A stretch of DNA of 64,000 nucleotides from Trametes villosa (lineage: Eukaryota > Basidiomycota > Agaricomycetes > Polyporales > Polyporaceae). Both the position numbers and the translations under genes were made by a program. Below the pieces are notes generated by a model. It made no database searches and had not been told where the DNA came from. It was given only the letters and a program-made list of their open reading frames with translations. The stretch lies in assembly GCA_002964805.2 (NCBI GenBank), contig PUDQ02000014.1:682001-746000 (forward strand), in the 5' to 3' direction. Within the stretch, counting starts at the first letter, position 1, and every line of letters begins with the position of its first letter. Below are positions 13,671 to 25,139 of the stretch, in pieces.

Positions 13671-16600
13671 ATGGCGGAGATTGTGAACGGACGGTGCCAT
13701 GCCGAACGAGCTCCTCAGAACAGTCCGCCTTTAGTTCAGAACGGCAGACTGGTACTTCAAGGTACGCCCCGGGCCTCACTGGTGGTCATCGCCGTACTGA
13801 AGCGCGACTGCCTTTCTCAAGCGCACCATGTACGCCTTTTCTGTAGGGGCCACTTCGAGTCTGCCTCAGCTCACTCTTTGCAGATCGGATGGATAGTGTC
13901 TTCGGCCTTCACACTGGTAGCGATCGCCGTGTCTTTCTGGCTGATCAACAAGCACACACGGTCGTACCATAACGTGAGCCAGGTCCCTTGGTTCATTCGC
14001 GAAGCGACTGGCTGACATTAACGTACTAGAAATACGAGCAGCGTTGTAGGTTGCCTCGCCATGTCGTGGCGAACCTCTTCCCAATGACATCATGCTCCTG
14101 TAGACATCGTCCGGATATTGTTCATGGTGCCGCTGTATGCGCTCATCAGCACCGCGTCGTACTTTTGGTGGGTGCGTACTGTCTCCTCAAACGTCTTTGG
14201 CCTCGCGCATACAGGAGCTAACCAGGGTTTGTGGCCCAGAATCATTCGACACCTCTGCTCCTCATCCGCGACTGCTACGAGTCCACAGTGTTGACGGCGT
14301 TCTTCTACCTGCTTCTACTCTACGTCTCCCCCGATCCGGACGTTCAGAAAGAGATATTCCGTAAGGTGAGTGGGCTGCAGAGACGAAGAGAAGTTTGTGA
14401 GAGGTGACATGTTTGGTCAGAACGGCTTGTCGCGGGAACACGACCGCCGAAGGCGGAAGCGAGGCGAACCCCCGCAGAAGTGGATGCTACCGCTTGGCTT
14501 CGTACGCTGGCGTCCAGAGGTTCGTACTGTTCACGCTGGAAGGGGTTTTGTGCGCCGGCTGCGACTGATCGTCATTCTAGGATGGGCTGTATTTCTTGCA
14601 GCTCATGAAGTGGGGCGTTTTACAATACTGTGTCATTAGGCCAACGTGAGTCGCTGTCAGCCATGGGTTGTTCTCTGCAAGTTTCATCTATCTTGCTCCT
14701 TGCAGGACAACGCTTGCTGCAGTGGTTCTTGACTATGCAGGCCTGTATTGCGAAGACTCCTGGAGCCCCGGTTGGGGCCATATATATGTAAGCACCCACC
14801 CAGCAGGTTTGTGTACGACGGTTTGTTGACTTACCCTGTGTTAGATCACCATAGTCGTATCTATATCTGTTTCGATAGCCATGTACTGCCTGATCCAGCT
14901 GTACATGGCTGTCAAGGTCGAGCTCGCCCCGCAGAAGCCACTTCTCAAACTCTTCGCCATCAAAGCAGTCGGTCGGTCAATCACTGCACTCTGTCAATTC
15001 TATCCTCTACTGACCTCTCCGCACGTCCCTCTTCCCAGTCTTCCTCACGTTCTGGCAGGCTACGTTTCTTTCCGTGCTGACGCTGTTCGGGGTTGTCAAG
15101 GATGCAAGTGAACCCACACCAATGACACGATGTATGTACCGCTGACGACGTCCGCGCGGCTCCCCAGACTCCCTACATGACCGCCGACAACATCAACATC
15201 GGCATCGGCGCCATCCTGGAAACGGTCGAGATGGCGTACGTCCCCGCCCCAGGCAGTCTGCAGCCCGCGCTCACCCCCTCCCCCCTCCCGGCAGCTGCTT
15301 CGCCCTCCTGCACATCAAGGCATTCTCCTACCGGCCCTACTTCGACCCGGACAGGCCCACCCCACGCTGGCGCTCGCTCGTGCACGCGATGAGCTTCAAG
15401 GAGACCGGGCGCGAGCTCTGGGCGGGGCTCGTGTACATGGCGCACCGCAGCCGCGGGCGCGAGACGGACCCGCAGGCGCGCCGCCAGGCCGCGCTCGAGG
15501 ACGTCTTCGGCCGCTCGAGGATTGCGATTCACCGCGAGGCGAACGCGTCTGCCTCGGGAAAGCCCGCGAGGGCATCTGAGAAGGACATGGGCGTCACTGT
15601 GGCGGTGGAGAAGGAGGTGCATGTGAACGACGAGCGGCAGTGGCTCGGCGTCGGGGACGACTACGTGTATGGGCTGGGGTACCAGGCCCGGCCGCGCCGG
15701 GAGAAGAGCGACGGGCTGGGGGAGCAGATCGACAAGGAGCTGGCGAAGCGCGGTTATGATCTACGGGGTAAGCCTCCCCTCGACTCTTGTGCTTAGCTTG
15801 TCTGACAGTGGCATGACAGACAAACATGCGAGTAGCGCACACTACAGCCCCATCGTCGACGCTGAGGCTGCGGCGTCCCACGGCCACGAGCAAAGGCAGA
15901 CGTCGTGGTGGCGCCGCATGTACAACCGCCTTTCTCAGTCCGGTCCCGACCCCGACGCAGAGCAGCTCACCGTGGGCGGTGTTCCGGGTGCCCTCCGCCG
16001 TCTGTCGACGCGCCGACGCTCGAAGGATATCCCTACCAGGGTCGGCGCCACTCCGCTCATGTACAACGTGCACGAGGACGACTACGACGACCCTCCGCCG
16101 CCCTCTGCCATCCGCACGTACCGGGAGAGCAAGAGCAAGCAAAACGGGGTGAAGCGGAAGCCTCCCCCTGTGATGTCTTCTCCGCTCTTGTCTGCGTCGT
16201 TTGCAGATGTGCCCAGTCCACTCAGCTCTCCCGACGTCGGGGGTCCGACTTCGGCTATGCCACAGAATACCCTGTCCGCGACGCACACTCCCTGGGCACC
16301 ACAGCCATACGCGCTGTCACCCTCTCTGACGCCTCCCCTACCGACCCCAGCCACGGAGTCTACGCAGGCGGACAGCTTCCTCGGGCGCGCGTTCGCGGCG
16401 TCAGTCGAGCCATCCTCATCCGCCGAGGTGTGGTCTGCCGGGCCTTCCTCGTCACAGTCCCATCACAATCATGTCAAGCTCGGACCCTACCCCGAGATCG
16501 CCATGAAAGTAGCAGCTCTTCCGCAGATGCCCCTCGTTCATAAGCCTGCTCCTATTGCTGGCCCCTCGAGCCCTCATTCCGCAAGAACGCCGGCCGTTGC

Positions 16601-17099
16601 GACGAGCCCGCGCAGTGCTCGCCTTCCGCCCATCCAACCTACAGCTTCGTCAGTCCCTCCTATGCCGACTGTGATGGAGCGGGCACCGCCAGCACTGTGG
16701 GCACACGATGACGCCCGCGGTCGGACACGCTCCTCGCACCGCCGAGACTCGGCGCAGTTCACCGTACGTGAGGAGCCCCGCTTGTCTGCCACTCCGATGG
16801 AGGCCCCTCAGTCCCCGCCTCGCCTGCGACGCACCGAAGTCACATACTCGCGCGGAGCCCCGCGCAGGAACTCCGCCGCGGCGCAGTATACCCTTCAGCC
16901 GAACCGCTTCGTGCCGACGCGGGAGAGGATCGTGCTGCCTACGCCGCTCGCGCCCAGCCCAGGCGCGTCGCAGCAGGCGTTCGCGTCCCCGCGGTATAGT
17001 CCGCCGGGCCTGCCCACCTCGGCGCGCCCTGCGCCCCCGTCGCAAGCGCGGCGATGGTCTACTCCGTATCCCGGCCCGCATGTCAATGGTCCGAGGTAG
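13671..17099 (+). CDS. Ost-alpha/TMEM184 (DUF300) family membrane protein
   Basis: Multi-pass membrane protein of the organic solute transporter alpha/TMEM184 family. Thirteen exons fit with matching phases: 13671-13761, 13870-13973, 14030-14045, 14104-14171, 14240-14365, 14421-14519, 14581-14645, 14706-14787, 14845-14971, 15039-15103, 15168-15235, 15295-15767 and 15820-17099, about 887 residues. Family segments include IGWIVSS, a helix ending WLINKH, KYEQRYIVR, RDCYESTVLTAFFYLLLLY, GLYFLQLMKWGVLQYC and FLTFWQATFLSVL. The last exon codes a tail of over 400 residues rich in Pro, Ser and Arg, probably disordered and cytosolic; such tails are common in fungal members. Intron 10 (15104-15167) has a GC donor. 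The exon of 16 nt (14030-14045) is short but needed to keep KYEQRY together. Substrate unknown. Confidence 0.88.
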
Positions 17100-18037
17100 C
17101 AATACCCCACGCCTCTCAGATCTCCTCCCCGGCCTCCTTTCCATCTCTTCCCCATACCCGATTACTGAATTTATGACATATTTAGTGCTTGTGTCTGTTG
17201 CTACGATCTCCCTCACGACCCTAATGTCTGACATTCACGACCCTCATGACTGGTGTTGTTCCCCGAATGTTGTCTCCCTGGCTCTCTGGACATCGGATGT
17301 ACTTCTTACTATTCAACCCGATTGTTTCCACGCAGGCAACGAAGTGGGTGATGAGTACTTAACTAGCAGCTGGTGACCCACACCGCCGGCAGCGATAAGC
17401 GCGTGCATGGGGGCTATCCGCACACGCATGGCGACACACTCAGGTATCTGGGCTGTACGGCCGCTATTTTACATCTGAGACGTTGCAGGTCTATTGTTTA
17501 GTCGGCGGCGCGAGTAGTACTGCCAGCTGTGTATGCGCAGGCGTCCGGAGGCAAACCGCGCTTCCGTTTTGGGCGACAGCCGGCGGCAGAGACAATGCTT
17601 CAAAATAGACGCCCATAGTGTGCTATTGTTCTGCGTGGCCGACGTTTGTTCTCCCGCTCCGGCATTCTCTATGATTGGCCTCCGTGGGTAACAGCCGAAT
17701 ACATCCGTGGGGCACAACAGGCAGCTGTTGTACTTTTCAGAGGGCGCGCAAACACGCTGCGCGGCAGTCGTGATGCTTGCATTCTCCGACGTACAAACGA
17801 CGCAGAACATGGGTATAAAGCACGGACGCTTGGCTGTCGCAGGATCCTGCGCTCTGCCACTCCTCGCATTTTCTCCGCTTGAGACCCTTTCTTGTGCATA
17901 TATAACTCATCGTCCGTGACGATCATACCCAACCGCCATCGTTCTATTCAACTCCCAGCCTCGCATACCCTCCCCGACTCCGCATCTCGCGACCTTTCCA
18001 GACCAACACCCTACCACACTCCCCGAACACCATTGCA
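17100..18037. other. Intergenic region with a promoter at its right end
   Basis: The left part is 3' flank of the Ost-alpha gene. Between about 17390 and 17880 only short overlapping frames are seen. The right end carries a TATA box (17899-17905) and a pyrimidine-rich leader before the ATG at 18038. Confidence 0.5.
17899..17905 (+). promoter_or_regulatory. TATA box of the small gene at 18038
   Basis: TATATAA lies 133 bp upstream of the ATG at 18038 and is followed by a C/T-rich leader, a usual arrangement for well-expressed fungal genes. Position is seen; function is inferred. Confidence 0.5.
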
Positions 18038-18295
18038 ATGGCCTCTTGTGTCGTCGCTGTTGCCTTTGTCCCCCGCGAGCACACTCGGTAAGCATGCTTA
18101 ATCTGTTCGGACACCAACCAGTACGCTCACAGTGGTCCTCCTTCCAGTCCCTCGTGCACGAAGTACATCGAGCGCCGCATCGTCCGTGCCTGGAAGGCAA
18201 TCAGCCAGCGCAGCCGCAGGCACCACCGCGCGTCGCTCCTCCCCGAGGACTTCGTCATGCTCACCCAGCGCCGCCGCAGCGTGCGCTTCAACTGA
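18038..18295 (+). CDS. Small spliced hypothetical protein, 65 residues
   Basis: Two exons, 18038-18087 and 18148-18295, joined by a 60-nt GT-AG intron, give 65 residues with a TGA stop. The N-terminus (MASCVVAVAFVP) is mildly hydrophobic; the rest is strongly basic, with many Arg, Lys and His, and ends in RRRSVRFN. There is no clear signal peptide, as the hydrophobic stretch is short and followed by charged residues. A TATA box sits 133 bp upstream. I do not recognise a family. Being short, the model depends on the TATA box, good splice sites and the clean frame; it could be one exon of a longer gene. Confidence 0.55.
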
Positions 18296-18515
18296 ACGCA
18301 CGGGCTTTCCGCCTATCCGCCGCGCATCTCTCCTCTCCTCATGGACGAACACACCTCCTGCGCACGACCTCTCACGTCTTGATGACGTCTCCACCACGGA
18401 ACTCCTTATCTATCCTATCCCCTACCTATTTGGGCCCCGCATGGACACATCTGTAGCGTATGGACATCACTCCGGTACTATCTAATGGGACTCTGGCGTC
18501 GACTTGTTGTACGGG

Positions 18516-18580
18516 TTTATGTATCGTTGGCACAATCTAATGTATTGACTGCAAGACTGACATCCTATCGCATACTCCGG
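18516..18580. repeat. Direct repeat, copy 1 (copy 2 at 18766-18831)
   Basis: A 65-bp segment starting TTTATGTAT and ending TCCGG recurs 250 bp downstream with about 80% identity by eye, including the shared core CTAATGTATT. Both copies contain a T/A-rich start. They may be remains of a mobile element or paired transcript-end signals; nothing in the sequence decides this. Confidence 0.7.
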
Positions 18581-18765
18581 TTGAAGTGTGGCATGGTTCC
18601 CCGACTCCCCAGATAACCTCCTGCACGACGGACCTGAGCCCGGGTATTTCAGTATTAGCAGCGGGCGCGTAAGTTGCAAACGCCGCTTCGTGTTGCAGAG
18701 TAGAATCAGTCTCGTTAATCTGCTCCTTTCGGCGGCAGGACCGAATCACGCCGGGTCCTGCTATA

Positions 18766-18831
18766 TTTATGTATTGTTGACACACTCTAATGTATTTGAC
18801 TGCGAGACTCGCATTCCATCGCGCATTCCGG
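18766..18831. repeat. Direct repeat, copy 2 (copy 1 at 18516-18580)
   Basis: Second copy of the diverged direct repeat; it differs mainly by single-base changes and a 1-nt insertion relative to copy 1. Confidence 0.7.
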
Positions 18832-19169
18832 GCCCTCGAAAATAGACCCGGAGGAGTTCTTGTCGCCTCGACTCACGGAGGAGTAAGTGCGCGACGTAGG
18901 TGACTACTTGAGCTGGTAGAGGCTAACATTGGCAGCGAGCACATGCCAACGTCGCCTCGTCTTACACTGGGTCATCCTGCAAGATGTCGCTTTGGCGGCG
19001 CGACAGAATCATGCAGCGTGATGCTGTCCACACAATGATATCATTGATCCTGTCTATGATACACCTAGCTGAAGGAATGCGGCGTGGGGACAGCGGCGAA
19101 GGAAAACAATATAGTAAGGCTACACATCTATGGACCGAGAACGATTTCGGCGGAAGGGAACGTGGGCAC

Positions 19170-20878
19170 TCAAGCACGGATGAAGGCAGTCATGCCCTGG
19201 AGGTTGTTGGTGTCTGAAAGAATCAGGTCAGTCCTGCGGCACCAAAGGGTAGGTTTGGGCGGCGTACTGATGGTCACACCGGCAGCCTTGGTGGGGCCCG
19301 CGAGCTTCAGGGTCTGGACGTGCTTGGCGTTTCCGGGGGAGTCGAGGGACAGGACCTCCACGGTCTGCGCGCCAGGAGCGAGCACGTACATGAAGCTGTA
19401 GCGATGTTAGCACCAGCCGTGCGGAGCGGGAAGCGAGGTACGTACTCCTTGCCGTTGACGGTCGCAATGTCGTTGTCGATCGTAGCCGAGCCAGAGGTCT
19501 GAGGGTATTGCTACAGAAGGGCAGGTCCCGTCAGCACACCGTCCACTGCTCGTATTCAGGCCGAGGGACGGCTCACCTTCACAATGGACGCCTTCAGGTT
19601 GTCGTCGACGTTCACCTCCGTGACGATCGCGGTGCCGATGTCGGTAAGGTAGAAATTGCCCGTCTTCGAGCTGAAGCTCGACCAGCACGTCGCGTTCTGC
19701 CCGTCGATCTTCACCGCCGAGCTCTTCGTCGAGTTCGCGCCGCCGGCGAGGTCAAACACGTCAAAGCCGACGCCCGGGTCCGTGGAGAGCACCGCGTTCT
19801 TGCCGGGGATGACCGTCATCGAGAACGGGAGCAGCCCGCCGGTGGGCGGCGCGAGCCCCTTGAAGTTCGCGGAGAGCGAGCCGTCCGCCGCGACGTCCCA
19901 GACGGCGATCATGCCCGGAGTCGGGGGCACGCCCTTGACGGACGCCATGAGCTGCTTGCCATCCTCGCTGAACACAAGGTGGCTCGCAGACCCGGCGGGG
20001 CCCGTCGCGGGCGTCGTCTGGTTCAGGTTGAGCGGGCGGAGGGTGTTCGGGAGCGCCTTCAGGCCGGCCTTCTTGTCGACCGAGTAGCAGCTGGATGTGC
20101 GGCGTGGTTAGTCGCCAGCGGGGTCAAGGGCGGCTGGAAGGGTACGTACTTCACGCCGTTGACGGAGCCACCGTTGAGGACGCAGAGACGGCTGCCGTCA
20201 CTGGAGAACGCGAGGGACATCGGGAACTCGCCCTCGGACGACACGGGCTCGCCAATGTGGTCGATGACCGTCGGCGAGTTCGGGTTGATCGAGAAGAGCG
20301 AGACGGTGTTGGAACCGGCCTGGAGGTCCTCTCAGTGTCTGTCTCGTCGAAAATCAGAATGCGCGCTCACGTTCACGGTCGCGAGCACTTGGCCCTTTGC
20401 CGACGCCTTGATGGCGCCCTAAAAGTGCATTGAATCAGAAAATGCCTTTCCATCAAATTCGTCCTTCACAAACCTGAGAGAAGAGCGCGTCAGGGCCGTT
20501 CGGGCTGGTGATGCCGTGGGAGCCCACGCCGCGAGTTGCGACGGCGCGGTCCAATGCCTAGGAGGTAGGGTGAGCATGTGCCCTCGGGGGAGGGGTGCCG
20601 TGGTGCGTCCTTACCAGAGTGCCGTCCTTGTTGATGCTAGCAGCGATGATCCTGTTTTCGTCGGCCTCGTTCGTGATGACTGTTCGACCGGTCAGAAGGG
20701 CTCAAAAACTGGTGGAATTGAACGGCGCGTAGGCCTTACAGTAGACGGCGCCGGCAGCGCCCTTGCTCGACTTGGAGGTCATCATCTTGGTGCCGCTGTG
20801 GCGACTCTGTAGAGGCGCGGCCGTGGCCAAACCCGACGCCAGGAAGGCGGAAACGAGAGCTGCGAAGGAGAGCTGCAT
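19170..20878 (-). CDS. Secreted YbhE/lactonase-like seven-bladed beta-propeller protein
   Basis: Nine exons on the minus strand: 20878-20740, 20679-20615, 20557-20474, 20418-20371, 20319-20150, 20090-19577, 19510-19446, 19395-19268 and 19213-19170. Phases agree and give about 418 residues. The N-terminus is a clear signal peptide (MQLSFAALVSAFLASGLATA, then AP). Repeated blade-like segments follow, such as FSINPNSPTVIDHIG, LAFSSDGSRLCVLNGG, HLVFSEDGKQLMASVKG and GFDVFDLAGG, as in fungal proteins of the YbhE-type isomerase/6-phosphogluconolactonase superfamily. Whether it is an enzyme is unclear; many fungal secreted members have no known substrate. A minus-strand TATA sequence lies about 155 bp upstream. 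The acceptor of exon 5 is the least certain join. Confidence 0.8.
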
Positions 20879-21869
20879 GGTGCTAATTTGGAGAGCGGGG
20901 AGACCGGCTGGACGTCTGCAACGAAGGGAGGAAGCGTAGGAAAGCAAAGACGAGCACTGCTCTGAAGGAACGAATGAAGGAAGGAGAGGACAGAAGGGGG
21001 AACTGAGGAACCCTCGTCCATCGCATGCACTCTTTATAACCGCCGCGACTGGCCGTGCCACCGTCCGCGACCCAGAGGATTGGGTACTCGGTCCTGTACC
21101 ATCGAGTAGAGTTCCGCCAGAAGCGTGCCTGCGGGTTGTAGCAACGCACCATGGTTGCTGATTCGTTGAGCCAGTCGCCGCGGGAGACGGAGCCGCCGGG
21201 TGGGAGGGGGCCCCCTCGGCAGGCGCGCAAAACGCCGTGGATAGCACGGGGCACGCGGGGGGCGTCGAGGGTAAGTACAGCCCTCGGGGCGCGTTCCTAG
21301 TCAGCAAGAAGCACCCGCGTAGCCACGTGTGCGAGAAAGATATGGGCGTCGACGGGGCGATCGCGTGGCAACGGCGTGGCGACTTTGTATTCCTCGTCGC
21401 CCGTCGTTATGTACGCCGATGTACTTGACGACGAACACCTCCCCCGCCGCACCTGTCGCCTCTGGCCTTGTATTTCCCGTGGCGACCAGTTGCCCCGTCC
21501 GGGCAGGCCCCCCATACCTTCGTCAGCACACATTTGCCGGGCGGTGTCCTTACTGAGACGTGGGAGGTAGTTAGGGTGCTGAGGATCGGCGCTGGGTACA
21601 CAGCCCCACCTTACTGCCCCGCGCCATCAATGCCACAGTAATCACGTAGTCTATGCGGCGTACCTGAGAACGCACTTCATGATGCTTCGCCTCGGTCCGA
21701 GCTTATCAGGCAGCAAGTAGGAAACTGACTTAGACTACGTATTAGAGGCGGAGGATACCAGTGCACTACTCGCGGACAAGGATCAGCTGTAACAGAAGCA
21801 GGATAAGGCGTACGCCTGTGCGTCGACGGGTACGGAGCACGATCACTGAGAGCGGTAAGCATGAGGAAG
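20879..21869. other. Intergenic region and promoter of the beta-propeller gene
   Basis: The part next to 20878 is the promoter of the minus-strand beta-propeller gene. From about 21240 to 21860 only short overlapping frames occur. The F-box gene ends at 21870 on the same strand. Confidence 0.5.
21032..21039 (-). promoter_or_regulatory. TATA box of the secreted beta-propeller gene
   Basis: Read on the minus strand this is TTATAAAG, about 155 bp upstream of the ATG at 20878. It is the only good TATA match near that start. Confidence 0.5.
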
Positions 21870-23625
21870 CTAAATGTGAGATGAAAGTCGCAAACTCACC
21901 CGCTTACGAACTTCGTTTTGCGTCCCGAGAAGCCCGTCGTGCGATATGTAACGCGGGCCACTCGCGTATCCAGCTCCAGGTTCCGTCTTGGTGCTGTAGA
22001 TCTTGTGCGCGATGCGGTACGGCAAGTTACTGTGCACCGGACGGACGAACCATCCTGGGTCCGTGATACTGTCGCTTATACGCACGGCGGACTCGGTCAA
22101 GTCGATCCGAGCATGAGGCGCGTCCTTGGCAAGCGGGTGTGCGTCGAACAGATATCGCTCCGCCTGGAGGGGGAGCCCGCCGTTCGTGCGAGGGATGATC
22201 AAGCACTGGGAACCCAGGGCGAAGATATCGAATCCTCGCTCCAGCTTGATCTCCACGATGCGCGCCCCGAGCGGGCTCCAGTCTTCCCACTCCAAAGTGA
22301 GACCTCCTACCCGGCCGCGCGTGTTTGTAGGCGACGAGTCTTTCGTACCCGTGCGGGCACGCTGGAGCTGAGCGAACAGAGTGGAAACAGGGACCAGAGC
22401 AAGGAAAGACTTGCACTCCGTACGCGAATACCCCATAGGGTCATCGCACACCGAGTACCTGACCGCGAGTAGAGTGTGCTGAGGATCCCGCTGGAACAGC
22501 GCTTCGCAGCCGGGATACACGGGCGGGAACCGTAGGTCGCTCTCCATCGCGTGCGTGCCCTTCCTGCCGGCAAGCGCGGGGAGCTTCAATGTGCACAGCG
22601 CATCGCCGTACGAGACGTTAGAGGTGCCTTTCGCCGACGCGTCGACCTCGTGTATGTGTAGGTTCGTGTTCTCAACGATCAAGAGGTGCGTCGGGTCGAG
22701 GAAGTGGCAGCGCATGTAAAACGCTTGGTTGCCGTCGTGCTGCAGTCAAACAAAGCGTGAGAAACCGACCAGAGGCATGAAAAACCCAACACGCACCCAT
22801 TCGCCGCTTCTCCAAATTACAACGCCCGTCTTCCAGTTGAGCACTATGATATCCGTGGTGTCGGTCGCGACCGTCCACGCGATGAGGTCTCCGCAAATTT
22901 CAAGTCTTTCCTCCGGGTCGACGCTGATCGAGAGTTCCTCGTCACTCTCGAAGTGCGGCTTCGCGGCGAGAGGATGAAACGCCCCGTCCTGCGAGATGGA
23001 CAAGATCCACATATGGGACCGTCTAGCAGAGAAGAGTATTGAGTATCCATACATTGACACAAGAGTTGTTCGCAACTCACTCGCCCAGTTCCAACTGAGT
23101 CACGACGACGAGGTCTTGCGCGTGGTCGACGGCGCAGCCCTCGATATGCGTGTCGCTCGGGAGGTGCTTCTTACAGTCGACCGTCTTGCGCTCCTCCGTA
23201 ATGCCAGAGTAAGACGATGCGGGCCTGAGCAACTTGAAGTACGGCCGTTCGCTGTTGTAGGGGATCATGGCGGTCTGCACGGGGATGTCATTTTCGCGCC
23301 AGGCGGCCTGGTATGCGCGTAGCTGCTCGAGACGCTTCGGGTCGGGCACGCCCTTGGCAGGCCCGTCAACCATCGCCGCGAGCCCGAGTTCGAGCTTGTA
23401 CTGCACGGCGGGGGTGCGCTTCACAACGTCCGCGAGCGCATGGCATACCTGGTTCGGGGAATGTTGGTTGCGAGATGACATATTATCATGCAAGGGACGT
23501 ACCTTGGTGCAAGCTAGGATATCACCAGCCCCAACCTCGAGGAGGACAGCGACTTGCAACTCCTCTGCAAGCCCTAGTAGAGAGCACTTGTCGTATAAAG
23601 CCGAACGCGGGCTTTTCCCGGACAT
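21870..23625 (-). CDS. F-box protein
   Basis: Four exons on the minus strand, 23625-23503, 23448-23081, 23022-22797 and 22739-21870, with matching phases, about 528 residues. The N-terminus fits an F-box: LLGLAEELQVAVLLEVG, then DILACTK joined across the first intron to VCHALADVVKRTPAVQY. The next words, LELGLAAMVDGPA, are typical of a large basidiomycete F-box family in which the remainder may fold as a beta-propeller-like repeat domain. By family knowledge it would link substrates to an SCF ubiquitin ligase; no substrate can be inferred. Intron 1 is 54 nt, a multiple of three, so unspliced RNA stays open. A TATA-like sequence lies about 100 bp upstream. Confidence 0.8.
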
Positions 23626-25139
23626 GTTGTGCTGCTGGTGCCTGTGTGCGTTTCTGCAGAGTTGCGGGCAAGTGGTGGTCGCCGAAGAAGAGACAGGATC
23701 GTCGTGGTTTGCCGGGAACTGGACTTATATACGCGTCGAACAATGGCTGACAGTAGTGGCTAGCCACCGAGGTCCGACGCGACGCGACGCGACACGATCG
23801 CAGATCTGAGACAAGCTGATGGCCAAAGCCTCACCAGCACCATTGTTCGACGATTTGGGTTGTCAATAGCTTCGAAGGTCTGCGTAAAAGTCTTCAGCAG
23901 GAGTTGTTGCAGAGAGTCAAGTTGCAATGCGACACAGGAAGACTGAAGATGGTCGTGTTCCCGTCGCCGGTGTCAGCGCGGAGTTAAGTTGTAACAAGGG
24001 ATATGTAGTAGTAGCTATCACACCCCGAAAGGGCCGTACTTACATTGTTTACAACTCCGATAGACCTCTCCAACTAAGCACTCGTTCAGCTCGGGTCACC
24101 TTGCCTCATACTGTACCTCCTCCTGAATTCACCGTTTTGGACGTCAAAGATGGGTTTTTACTACGCCATCTAAGACATGTGAAGAATCTCAGTGAGAGGA
24201 TCTTGTTTCTCTCCCTCGAACGTGGTCTGATACGACCTCGAGTTGAAATGTAGCTGTCTGCACGCGCTGATCGCAGATACTTTCACTTCCACACCCGAAG
24301 TACACGGTGCAATTTCGCACACATCCAAATGGGCAAAGTAACGATCTGTGCCCTTGAAAAGCATTGAGGGGGTAGCGGAGCTACGTATTGTGCCTCCTTG
24401 CGTCGTGGTGGACCGCCAAAACGCTGCTTCTTGTCACGAGGTGCGCTTGGCGATAGCATGTCCTCCGGGGGAATCACTCGCGTTACGACTTTGTAGGTCG
24501 CGCCGGCGTCGCTTACGTTGGAACGTGCACCCCTTGGTCCGTACCGCGTACATGCCGGAGAATCCTGAACTCCGAATGTGTGTTGGAGGCGTGCCCGGAG
24601 TGCAAGGCTGGGATGACGTACAACACGCCCTCCTGCTTCGTCGGGATACATGCCAGGCTACGCAACCGTGCACTCCGCTGAATCGGTATTGACTAGCTCT
24701 GCACTCTAGGTTTTTGGGGATTGTCATGATATCTGCACGTCCGCTGGTTGGCACCGTCGGAAGCGTCGAAGGGCAAGGCTGCCGCACATACTGCCTAGCA
24801 TACTACAAAGCATCGGTCGGGCCTCATGGAACTTCACACAAACCTCAAGGAAGGCAACTGAACCTGCATTTTAAGCCATTTGTCTTGCTTCTTGTCTGTA
24901 ACCTCGCGTTCGTGAGTTCGTCGATCACGGCACCACCGACCACTGCCGGTGCGTCTTCGCTGGAGTTTCTTCTCTTTCTTCAGTATTCACCTACACGGCT
25001 AACGAAAATCCAGGATTGGGTTCGACGACTGTAGCTGGCTCACTTTCCTTTCGAGTCTCGACAGCACCACCACCAGTACGCTCTGCTACGCTTCGCTGAC
25101 TTCACCGCACTTTTCTGCTTCTCTACATCCGGGAGCGCT
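23626..25139. other. Intergenic region between divergent genes
   Basis: It separates the F-box gene (-) from the coiled-coil gene (+). A TATA sequence for the F-box gene lies at 23724-23731. Short frames between 23900 and 25030 lack recognisable features. Confidence 0.5.
23724..23731 (-). promoter_or_regulatory. TATA box of the F-box gene
   Basis: TATATAAG on the minus strand, about 100 bp upstream of the ATG at 23625. Confidence 0.45.

Larger units (their letters stand above)
18296..19169. other. Intergenic region between convergent genes
   Basis: It holds the 3' flanks of the small gene (+) and the beta-propeller gene (-), and a diverged direct repeat listed separately. No coding frame is supported. 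Confidence 0.5.
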
